DNA of 64,000 nucleotides from Candidatus Parachristensenella avicola (GTDB taxonomy: Bacteria; Bacillota; Clostridia; Christensenellales; UMGS416), in assembly GCA_904420205.1 (NCBI GenBank), contig CAJFUN010000007.1:1-64000 (forward strand). The letters run 5' to 3'. The position numbers and the translations under genes are program-made. This document shows, piece after piece, positions 57,205-64,000 of this stretch (position 1 is its first letter; each line of letters opens with the position of its first letter). The notes under the pieces were generated by a model. That model was not told the DNA's origin and did not search any database. It was given only the letters and a program-made list of their open reading frames with translations.

Positions 57205-57251
57205 AGCATAGCAAAGGGCAAGGGCATACGGTGTCGAACCGGGCTGTCGAA
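57205..57251 (-). promoter_or_regulatory. Spo0A-activated promoter of spoIIE
   Basis: Two perfect Spo0A boxes: TGTCGAA on the plus strand at 57232-57238 and 57245-57251. On the minus strand the nearer one gives TCGACA (57237-57232) as a -35-like element; TATGCT (57210-57205) is the -10, with a 21-bp spacer. Spo0A-activated sigma-A promoters of spoIIE and spoIIG in Bacillus have just this 21-22-bp spacing and boxes at -35 and upstream. Confidence 0.8.
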
Positions 57252-57275
57252 AGAGCGCTCCCTTTTGCGCAAAAG

Positions 57276-57300
57276 AAAAGGCCCGCGCAAAAGGGCGGGC
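57276..57300 (-). terminator. Terminator of the esterase gene
   Basis: GCCCGC (57281-57286) and GCGGGC (57295-57300); the minus strand then reads CTTTTCTTTT. It lies about 100 bases after the esterase stop and just upstream of the Spo0A boxes of spoIIE. Confidence 0.65.
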
Positions 57301-57398
57301 AAAAACTGCAGAATGTCGTAGTATCTTTCGGAAACCGCTACGATCCCTGGGCATCGGGCTTTCCAAGCCTCCAACCGGTTTTCCGACGCCGGCGCGCG

Positions 57399-58193
57399 TT
57401 ATTTGTCGACGTTCCCCCGCAGGGGCAGCCAATCCAAAACATGCTGAATTTGTTCATCCCAGCACTTCCACTGATGATCACCCGGCGATGTACGATAGTC
57501 TATGTCATATCCCAGCTCCCGGAGGTATCCGGCAAAGCGTTCGTTGTCCTGCAGCAGGAAGTCCTCGGTGCCGCACCAAAGGTAAAGTTTCGGAATGATA
57601 CCGCCTTGGGCTTTGCGCCGCTTCGCCAAGGCAAAAAGGTCATGATCGCTGCCCTCAAAGGCCTCTGCGCTGCCAAAAGCATTGGCATAGGACGGATGAT
57701 GGAACTCCTTGATCACCCGCCGCATATCCAGCGCGCCGGAAAGCGATGCGGCCGCGCCAAAATGCTCGCCGTCGGCCAGGGCAATCTTCATCGCGCCATA
57801 GCCGCCCATGGAAAGCCCCGCTACAAAAGTATCCTCTCTGCGGTCGGAAAGAGGGAAAAATTCGCGGCAAATCGCAGGCAGCTCTTCATGGATATACGCC
57901 CAATACCGAGAGCCGGAGGGCAGGTCCGTATACCAGCTGAACTGCACCGCCGGCATCACCACCGCCAGGCCCAAGGGCGCCACATAGCGCTCGATGCTGG
58001 TACGGCGCTGCCAAGCGGTATGGTCGTCGCTCATCCCGTGCAGCAAATACAGCGTTTGATAGGGGCGCTGATCCGCCTCACCTTCCATGCCGATCTGCCC
58101 CCGCGTCCGTTGGGGCAAGATCACGTCCATGTTGGTGCCAAACCCCAAGGCTTGTGAAAAAAAGTCCACATGCAAAAGCGCCAGTTCAATCAT
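57399..58193 (-). CDS. Esterase D / tributyrin esterase-like alpha/beta hydrolase
   Basis: A 264-residue alpha/beta hydrolase of the putative esterase (PF00756) family. LYLLHGMSDDHTAW near residue 50, the nucleophile elbow AGLSMGGYGAMKIAL with Ser near residue 121, LYLWCGTEDFLL with the acid residue, and the late GDHQWKCWDE with the His of the triad. Begins IELALLHVDFFSQALG as in homologues that hydrolyse short acyl esters. No signal peptide, so cytosolic. The start codon is ATG 58193; its ribosome site is unusually close (AGGAG directly before). A good promoter lies at 58265-58293. Confidence 0.88.
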   Translation of the reverse strand: MIELALLHVDFFSQALGFGTNMDVILPQRTRGQIGMEGEADQRPYQTLYLLHGMSDDHTAWQRRTSIERYVAPLGLAVVMPAVQFSWYTDLPSGSRYWAYIHEELPAICREFFPLSDRREDTFVAGLSMGGYGAMKIALADGEHFGAAASLSGALDMRRVIKEFHHPSYANAFGSAEAFEGSDHDLFALAKRRKAQGGIIPKLYLWCGTEDFLLQDNERFAGYLRELGYDIDYRTSPGDHQWKCWDEQIQHVLDWLPLRGNVDK

Positions 58194-58264
58194 CTCCTAT
58201 CACATCAATCTGGACAGAAAAGCTGCGAGCAACCGGGCTGGCTTTTCCTCCGCCTTTATATTTG

Positions 58265-58293
58265 ATTATACCGCCTTGAACGCCCAAATCCAA
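58265..58293 (-). promoter_or_regulatory. Promoter of the esterase gene
   Basis: Minus-strand TTGGAT (58293-58288), 17-bp spacer, TATAAT (58270-58265), about 70 bases upstream of the ATG. Confidence 0.65.
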
Positions 58294-58367
58294 CCGTTAC
58301 CGGCAAACCGGACATAGCGCGGCATAAACGCTGCAAATTTTCCCATGTTCAAGGGCGGACAAGACGC

Positions 58368-58373
58368 TATAAT
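58368..58373 (+). promoter_or_regulatory. -10 element of the galactonate dehydratase gene
   Basis: TATAAT at 58368-58373, about 44 bases before the start codon. No good -35 hexamer is seen at 17 bp, so an activator may be needed. Confidence 0.4.
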
Positions 58374-58416
58374 AGAAGAAGCGGGAATCATTTCCCTAAA
58401 AAGGAGGACGCATTCA

Positions 58417-59550
58417 ATGAGAATCACATCCATGGAGTGCTTTTTCGTCTTGCCCCGGTGGAATTTTCTGAAGATCACCACCGACGAAGGTATCGTGGGC
58501 TGGGGCGAGCCCGTAGTGGAGTCCCGGGCTCAGACCGTAGCCAAAGCGGTGGAGGAGCTCTCCCGCGTATTGATCGGCGAGGATCCCCTTCGGATTGAGC
58601 ACCTTTTTCAGACCATGTACCGCACGACCTTTTATCGCGGCGGCCCTGTGCTGACCAGCGCCATCTCCGGCATTGAGCAAGCCTTATGGGATATCAAGGG
58701 GAAATATTATGGGCTGCCCGTCTATGAAATGCTGGGCGGCAGAGTGCGCGATCACATCCGCATGTATTCCCATTGCGGCGGCAAAGACGCTGAAGAATTT
58801 GCCGCCAATGCCCAGCAGCGCATGGCCCAAGGCTTTACTGCGGTGAAGACCTCCATGACCGGCCCGGTGGAGGCGATCGATTCTTTTGCCTTTGTAGACC
58901 GCTTTGCCAACCGCTTTGCCGCCGCCAGGGAGCTGGTGGGGAAAGAGTTGGATATTGCCGTGGACTTCCACGGTCAGGTTTCTCCTGCCATGTCCATCCG
59001 GATCTGCAAAGCCATCGAGCCATACTATCCCATGTTCGTTGAGGAACCCGTGCTACCGGAAAACGTAGACGCGCTGGCCACTGTAGCACGCTCCACCACC
59101 ATCCCCATTGCCACCGGCGAACGCCTTTTTACCCGCTACGCCTTCCGCGAGGTGCTGGAAAAGCAGGCTGCCGCCGTATTGCAGCCGGATACTTGCCATG
59201 CCGGCGGGATCTTTGAGCTGCGAAAGATTGCGGCCATGGCCGAGCCCTATTTTGCCTCCATTGCGCCCCATAATCCGTTGGGCCCCATCTCGTTGGCCGC
59301 CTGCCTCCAGGTGGACGCCTGCACGCCAAACTTCCTCATCCAGGAACATCCCGGCCTAGACAACGGCTGGGATCGCGGGGAGGGCTATCTTAAAACGCCC
59401 TTTACCATTGTAAACGGATCCATCCCCGTGCCCACCGGCCCCGGATTGGGCATCGAAGTGGACGAGGATGTCGTTCGGGCCCGCTCCTTCCCTGGCGATT
59501 GGGATTCCCCCCGCTATTATCATAAGGACGGCTCCGTGGCCGACTGGTAG
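58417..59550 (+). CDS. dgoD: D-galactonate dehydratase
   Basis: Dehydrates D-galactonate to 2-keto-3-deoxygalactonate. The 378-residue enolase-superfamily protein matches DgoD in length and in motifs: YRTTFYRGGPVLTSAISGIEQALWDIKGK near residue 70, the metal ligand Asp with base His in DFHGQVSP near residue 187, EEPVLPEN, the third ligand in GERLFTRYAFREVLEK, LQPDTCHAGGI, and the catalytic HNPLGP near residue 290. Closely related mandelate racemase-type dehydratases act on other aldonates, so the substrate needs a test. AAGGAGGACGCATTCA precedes the ATG at 58417. It stands alone; no kinase or aldolase of the pathway is near. Confidence 0.85.
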   Translation: MRITSMECFFVLPRWNFLKITTDEGIVGWGEPVVESRAQTVAKAVEELSRVLIGEDPLRIEHLFQTMYRTTFYRGGPVLTSAISGIEQALWDIKGKYYGLPVYEMLGGRVRDHIRMYSHCGGKDAEEFAANAQQRMAQGFTAVKTSMTGPVEAIDSFAFVDRFANRFAAARELVGKELDIAVDFHGQVSPAMSIRICKAIEPYYPMFVEEPVLPENVDALATVARSTTIPIATGERLFTRYAFREVLEKQAAAVLQPDTCHAGGIFELRKIAAMAEPYFASIAPHNPLGPISLAACLQVDACTPNFLIQEHPGLDNGWDRGEGYLKTPFTIVNGSIPVPTGPGLGIEVDEDVVRARSFPGDWDSPRYYHKDGSVADW

Positions 59551-59642
59551 CGTTTTCCGGTCAGCCGGTTACCGCTTCAAAGGGATTGGACGGCATCGGG
59601 CAGCGCTCCGGAATCACCCTATCAAACTGGCCGTATAAACCG

Positions 59643-59707
59643 CAAGGGCTCTGGCATTTGGAAACGGTTCCCGTAAGCAAGGAAGCGCCGATCCGCCAGA
59701 GCCCTTG
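59643..59707 (+). terminator. Long inverted repeat after dgoD
   Basis: Perfect 13-base arms CAAGGGCTCTGGC (59643-59655) and GCCAGAGCCCTTG (59695-59707) enclose about 39 bases. The plus strand continues ATTGTTATT. It may terminate dgoD, but the loop is long and it could also be a small inverted-repeat element. Confidence 0.5.
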
Positions 59708-59781
59708 ATTGTTATTCGATTGCGTGCCTTCAATGGCGGCGCGTTATCGTCGCATGTGACTTGCTGCATTTCGAGGCGAGC

Positions 59782-60861
59782 CTAACCGCCCATAAACGCA
59801 GCCTGCCACCGGGCCAGATTATCGATGATGCGCTGCGCCTCTTCCACATACGCTAACATATCGGACGCATGTTTACGCGCCGTATACTCGCTATCAAGCG
59901 CGGCAACCCAGCCGCCGATTGACCAAAGCGGTTGAGCGGCTATTGCAATGGGTAGCGCAGCGCGTTCGTCCGGCTCAAGCGGTATATCCAGCCCTGACTC
60001 ATATGCGTTCAACAGCCCCTTCATCTCCGCAGCGCGGCGCCATTCCGGCATACCGGCATTCTTCAAATCAGCATTAGCATAGTATAGCGTCAACGCGATG
60101 TCGTCGATCCGCCTCCGCTCACCCATAAAGTCAAAATCCTGCACCAGGACAACCGCTTTGCCACGAAACAGCACGTTATTATCCCAGAAATCACCATGCG
60201 CAAGCTGGCATGGCAGGCGCTCAAACAGCCCGCTGCCGGCCTGCCATACGTCGCCGGCCAACCGCAGCGATGCTTTCACCAGCTGGCGCTCGTAGGCGTT
60301 GGGGTTCCATCCGCAGATCCTGTCACAGCCTTTTTGCGTAGCAGGTAGGATCTGCTCAAAGGGCAAATGGTTTGCGAGTACGGGACGCATGGCGTCCTGG
60401 CTCAGGGCAGTCACATGTCTCAGCGCGCTTGTCATGCGCCCCAGCACCGGCAGGCCCCGCTTAAGCTGCGCAAGCGTATCCATATAACCGTCGTGATCCA
60501 CATAGCCTTCCGCCTCGATAAGCCTTCCCTGATAGCGAATATAGGGCGCTCCCGAGACAGCGGGCAATAAATTCGCGCAGGGAATCCCCTAGCATTTCAA
60601 TATGCTGCGCACACGCTGTATATCCCGCAGCCGCGCTTCCGTCACATAGGGCCGGTAAACGCGCGCGACGTAGCGTGCTCCGTCTCGCATCATGAGCAGG
60701 TTCAGGCAGGACGAACCTCCGATATCACGCCAATCATATAGCTGGTCAAAACCAAAGTCCGCGCAAATCGCGGCAATAAGTTCGGGCGTGGGCCATGCGC
60801 GTTCGCCGCGTAGCCCGCCTCGCGCATTGTCAGAACCGGATTGGGGCACTCCCTCTATCAT
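59782..60861 (-). pseudogene. Aminoglycoside/choline-type phosphotransferase gene with in-frame amber codon
   Basis: Two open frames in the same register form one APH-like kinase of about 359 codons. Residues 1-90 (ATG 60861, strong site AAGGAGGTTGCGCC) carry GERAWPTPELIAAICADFG and the ATP-site strand YVARVYRPYV. A TAG at 60589-60591 interrupts, then the frame continues LLPAVSGAPYIRYQGRLIEA with the hinge, ending with the catalytic HGDFWDNNVLF loop and VLVQDFDFMGERRRIDD. Nothing else is damaged. Either a recent nonsense mutation, a sequencing error, or amber read-through. No start with a good site was seen for the second part. It precedes the sortase gene's end by 44 bases on the same strand. 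Confidence 0.8.
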
Positions 60862-60905
60862 GGCGCAACCTCCTTGCGCTGCGAGCGAAACATACAGGGA
60901 AATCC

Positions 60906-61745
60906 CTACTCCATAATCCGCGCATGCACCACAAAGCGCGCGTCATTGTATTCATAGGTGCAGGTGGAAAGCGTCAGGATAGGCGCCAGCCCATCGGCCG
61001 TATAGCCCAGTTGCTGCGGCGCACGCTCCAGAAGCTTTTCAAAGTACGCAGCCTCTTCCTCGTCGGAGGAAAAAAGCACCTGGTCGAAGCCGCCGTCGGC
61101 CGGCACCACGTAGGCTGCAAAGATATCAAGCCAATACGTCTTTTCCGGCGTATACAGCACGCCATATCGATGTTTCTGGAAGAATTCCTCATCTTTAAAG
61201 TTTACAAGATCGTGGAACATACTTCCATTTTTCATATTGTGGCCGTAGATCACCGTATTGGAATCATCAAAGCCCGTATTATACTGACTGATAAATAAGC
61301 AGCCCGAGGCGTTGCTTTTGCCCTCGAAAGTCCGGTGCAGATAGGTTTCATCATCATCTGTCTGCACCACCGGATAGTTAATGCGGGTGTCAAAAATCGT
61401 CAGCCAGGCTTTGACATCGCCATTGATTGCCTCCAGATCGGAAAAGTCCATCAGCGGCAGCGATGTATCGGGTTTGACCCAGGAATCCGCCGTCGTAATT
61501 TCCCCGGCGGCCGTTGTTTCCGTCGCCGTATCCGTCTGCTGAAGGGTCACTGTGGGCGCATATTGGGTCAGCCCTGCATATTCGTCGCTGCCCGCCTTAT
61601 ATTCTAAAAAAATCTGGATGAGCTTATAGGATGCAAAGATAAAGACGCCCAAACAGATTACCAAGATCACATTGGTAATCCGGTTGCTTTTGCGCTGCTT
61701 GCGCGCCTGCTTACGGCTTGTCCGCTTATCCGCTCTTTTCTGCAT
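60906..61745 (-). CDS. srtB: Class B sortase
   Basis: Membrane-anchored cysteine transpeptidase. The 279-residue protein has a basic N-terminus, one membrane segment (about 23-45, TNVILVICLGVFIFASY), and the sortase domain with the catalytic His in VIYGHNMKNGSMFHDL, the Cys in LTLSTCTYEYNDARFVVHA and the Arg in that same stretch. The long insertion and helix typical of class B are present. Class B sortases attach haem-uptake or pilus proteins to the wall with an NPQTN-like motif. No candidate substrate lies near it. GGAGGTACCC precedes the ATG at 61745. It is just upstream of the amber-interrupted kinase gene. Confidence 0.92.
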   Translation of the reverse strand: MQKRADKRTSRKQARKQRKSNRITNVILVICLGVFIFASYKLIQIFLEYKAGSDEYAGLTQYAPTVTLQQTDTATETTAAGEITTADSWVKPDTSLPLMDFSDLEAINGDVKAWLTIFDTRINYPVVQTDDDETYLHRTFEGKSNASGCLFISQYNTGFDDSNTVIYGHNMKNGSMFHDLVNFKDEEFFQKHRYGVLYTPEKTYWLDIFAAYVVPADGGFDQVLFSSDEEEAAYFEKLLERAPQQLGYTADGLAPILTLSTCTYEYNDARFVVHARIME

Positions 61746-61804
61746 GGGTACCTCCATTTCCTACCTGTCCGCCGCCTATAGAATAGTCCCAATCCCCGGC
61801 CGGG

Positions 61805-62535
61805 TTACGGTAACCGATCATCAATCCCATATGCCTGTTGCAAAAGCGTTTCTGTCAACACCTGCCCGGGTCTTCCTTGAGCCAGCGCTACCCCTCCGCC
61901 AATTAAGGCGGGTACAGTAGCGCGCCACCAGGCGCAAGGCATGCATGAGCCACCACGCAACCGCCGGATTGGCTCATAACGCGAAGCCTGCCAAACACCT
62001 GCAGGCTGTGGCAGGTATCCAAGCTTGCAGTCGGCTCGTCCGCCGGAAACATCTGCGGTATCTGTGCCAGGGCCGAACAAGCATCACCTGCTGCCATCCG
62101 CGCCCGATAAAGCCGTCACCGGCATATCCGCTCTCTTGAGGCAGTCCGCGCCGGCCAGCGCCTGATCCACCACCGCGTGGTCGCGCCGGGCGCTCCCCGA
62201 CCGGAAAGAGAGGGATGCCGCCCCATCTCTACCGCTTGCCTTGCCGTGTAGGAAAAGGGCACGTAGCGATCCTGATTAAAGGCCAGTAGCTGAGCCAGTT
62301 GCCGTCCGCGAAATCCGATAAGCTGCCAGAGGCCATATTGAGGCAACCGCACGCGGGGGATCCGACAGGCTAGAGCCTTCAGCAATGTCGATTTGTCCAC
62401 GCTGATCGAACCGACTAAGCCGACCAAGTCGCCCCGATCGGCCCACAGGTATCCCAATCTCACCCTGGCAGCCTGTTAGCAAAAGGGCCATGGCCGCCAG
62501 AAGCGCCCCAATCCTTGAGTCCACTGGCGCAGCAT
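61805..62535 (-). pseudogene. Remnants of a siderophore/cobalamin-type ABC transporter
   Basis: The minus strand starts at 62535 with a ribosome site (AGGAGG) and the beginnings of a lipoprotein (LRQWTQGLGR, then in another frame ALLAAMALLLTGCQG). It then passes without the body of a binding protein into a FecE/BtuD-type ATPase: GDLVGLVGSISVDKSTLLKALA (Walker A with its GAG lost), QDRYVPFSYTARQAVEMGRHPSLS, a damaged MPVTALSG signature, and QIPQMF.ADEPTASLD (Walker B) in another frame. The last part (GGVALAQGRPGQVLTETLLQQAYGI) is the usual C-terminus. Several frameshifts and one large deletion; it cannot be active. Confidence 0.75.
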
Positions 62536-62651
62536 GGGATGGTTTTCCTCCTATGTTTTGCCCCTTCATGATAAAAGAGGAATGTCCCCTTGTCAAGGAA
62601 CAGTCCTCCCTTTCTTGCGCTTGCCGGCGTGCAAGCGCTCTGGCCGCGCCC

Positions 62652-64000
62652 TTATTCAAGCCCCAGGAACCGCGCTGCATTTTTGTAGCAAATTCCTTCC
62701 ATGATCGCGCGAAGGGCTTCTTCGTCCGCCGGATATTCTCCATCCTCCACCCATTGGCCGATTACGTCCGCCAGGATACGCCGGAAGTACTCATGCCTGG
62801 TATAGGAAAGGAAACTCCGGGAGTCCGTCAGCATGCCGATGAAATTCCCCAATACCGCCGTGCTGGCATAGCTAACCAGCTGTTGAATCATGCCCGGCTT
62901 GGTATCGTTGAACCACCAGGCGGCGCCCAGCTGCATTTTTCCGATGGTTCCACCCTCCCAGAAGCACCCCAGAATCGAGGATATCATGTCGTTATCGTTG
63001 GGATTCAGGGAGAATACCACCGTCTTGGGCAGTGCATCCGCCTCCCGCAGCGCGTTGAGCAAACCGGCCAGCGCTTTACCGCAGCCAGCGTCTCCCACGG
63101 AATCATAGCCGGTATTAGGCCCGATAGCCGAGACCATGCGACGGTTGATGCTGCGCAGGGCGCCGTAATGCAGCTGCATCACCCAGCCGCGTTCTGCATA
63201 TTCCCGCCCCAAGAAAAGCATCAGCCGCGTACGGAAGCCATCGATCATCGCCTGTGTAAGCGCTTCGCCCCTCTTTGCCGCGGACATTGCCTGGTTCGCC
63301 TCCGCTTCAGTGATCATCACGCACGGGATCTGCTCCAGGCCGTGATCGCATACGCGGCAACCCAAGCGGTCGAATTCATCCATACGCGCTTTTAGCGCCT
63401 GGCATAGCTCCGCAAAGGAATGAATGGTCACGCCGCTGGCCGCTTCCAATTTTTCCAAGTATGCGCCGAATTCCGGCGAATCAATGCCCAGCGCCATGTC
63501 GGGGCGCCAGCCCGGCAGCACCTTGATCTCAAAGTCCGAATCCGCTTGGAGCTGCTTGTGATATGCCAGGCTATCGGCCGGGTCATCGGTCGTGCATACA
63601 TATTTTACCTTTCTCGCGCGCAGCAATCCTCGCACCGACATATCCGGCTTCTGAAGCTTCTCATTGCACGCCAGCCAGATCTCCCGGGCCGTATGTGCGT
63701 TCAGCTGCTTATCGATGCCAAAATACCGCTTTAGTTCCAAGTGGGTCCAATGATAAAGGGGATTGCCAATGAGCATGGGCATAATCTCGGCCCATTTTTC
63801 AAACTTTTCCCAATCGGAGGCACCACCGGTAATATAATCCTCGTCAATCCCTTGGGCCCGCATTACCCGCCATTTATAATGATCGCCGCCTAACCAAGCC
63901 TCTGTTATGGTAGAAAACCGGTGGTCCTCGGCAATCTGCTGGGGGCTGATATGGCAGTGATAATCGATGATCGGCATATCCTTGGCATAATCTTCATACA
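62652..64000 (-). CDS. uxaC: Glucuronate (uronate) isomerase, 5' end cut by the window edge
   Basis: Isomerises glucuronate to fructuronate and galacturonate to tagaturonate. The visible 3' part has the metal-site IDYHCHISPQQIAED, HWTHLELKRYFGI, CTTDDPADSLAYH, GWVMQLHYGALR with conserved His and FSLNPNDNDM, down to CYKNAARFLGLE at the stop. The reading frame continues upstream through 64000 (YEDYAKDM just before MPIIDYH), so the start lies outside the window, and the internal ATG at 63977 is not the true start. Full-length UxaC is about 465 residues; about 449 are visible here. It is probably the last gene of a uronate operon to the right. Confidence 0.93.
   Translation of the reverse strand, partial: YEDYAKDMPIIDYHCHISPQQIAEDHRFSTITEAWLGGDHYKWRVMRAQGIDEDYITGGASDWEKFEKWAEIMPMLIGNPLYHWTHLELKRYFGIDKQLNAHTAREIWLACNEKLQKPDMSVRGLLRARKVKYVCTTDDPADSLAYHKQLQADSDFEIKVLPGWRPDMALGIDSPEFGAYLEKLEAASGVTIHSFAELCQALKARMDEFDRLGCRVCDHGLEQIPCVMITEAEANQAMSAAKRGEALTQAMIDGFRTRLMLFLGREYAERGWVMQLHYGALRSINRRMVSAIGPNTGYDSVGDAGCGKALAGLLNALREADALPKTVVFSLNPNDNDMISSILGCFWEGGTIGKMQLGAAWWFNDTKPGMIQQLVSYASTAVLGNFIGMLTDSRSFLSYTRHEYFRRILADVIGQWVEDGEYPADEEALRAIMEGICYKNAARFLGLE

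Noticed and set aside
57225..57245. GGTTCGACACC on the minus strand looked like a tRNA T-arm
   Set aside because: Only three base pairs form, there is no acceptor or anticodon arm around it, and the motif is explained by the Spo0A boxes.
62276..62743. 155-codon minus-strand open frame with LLLTGCQG
   Set aside because: Only the short signal-peptide-like part is meaningful; the rest is an out-of-frame reading of the ATPase remnant, so it was merged into the ABC pseudogene.

Overview
The window looks like chromosomal DNA of a spore-forming, moderately high-GC Clostridia (Firmicutes) organism. The basis is lspA–rluD–pyrR–pyr gene order, spoIIE next to tilS–hpt–ftsH, strong AGGAGG ribosome sites with frequent GTG/TTG starts, sigma-A type promoters and Spo0A boxes. 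Species-level assignment is not possible from the sequence alone. Most genes lie on the minus strand. No rRNA, tRNA, CRISPR array or intact insertion sequence was seen.

1–11.2 kb: de novo pyrimidine operon, transcribed leftwards as pyrR, a DUF362 ferredoxin-like gene, pyrB, pyrC, pyrF, carA, carB, pyrK, pyrD. It is headed by a recognisable promoter and a PyrR-type RNA attenuator. pyrE is not present. 11.2–12.7 kb: rluD-like and lspA. 12.7–17.4 kb: a methyltransferase, a leaderless CBM9-like protein and a large SF2 helicase with membrane segments.

17.4–27.4 kb: decayed phosphotransferase gene, a CsoR-type regulator, diaminopimelate dehydrogenase, a five-repeat PepSY protein divergent from an OmpR/histidine kinase pair, a crippled IS200 remnant, an SDR oxidoreductase and a three-gene plus-strand operon (GNAT, TIM-barrel isomerase, PLC-like hydrolase). 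27.4–31.4 kb: a visibly AT-richer module of MerR regulator, ABC exporter, GNAT and DUF4097 lipoprotein around a perfect palindrome, followed by about 400 bp of hairpin-rich DNA without a convincing gene.

31.5–41.1 kb: a phosphodiesterase and a NamZ-like muramidase, a flavin reductase, then the most interesting block: small alarmone synthetase, OmpR/histidine kinase pair, VTC-type polyphosphate polymerase, DUF4956 membrane protein and beta-helix lipoprotein, all in one direction. 41.2–50.5 kb: MATE exporter, D-aminoacylase-type amidohydrolase, Eis-like acetyltransferase, sugar isomerase, VanW-family wall protein, PHP phosphoesterase and CutC.

50.6–64 kb: ftsH, hpt, tilS and spoIIE. The spoIIE promoter carries two perfect Spo0A boxes and a 21-bp spacer. 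Beyond it lie an esterase, galactonate dehydratase, a phosphotransferase gene interrupted by an in-frame amber codon, a class B sortase, a wrecked siderophore-type ABC transporter and the 3' part of uxaC running off the right edge. The sugar-acid enzymes (dgoD, uxaC) suggest use of plant or host uronates and galactonate.
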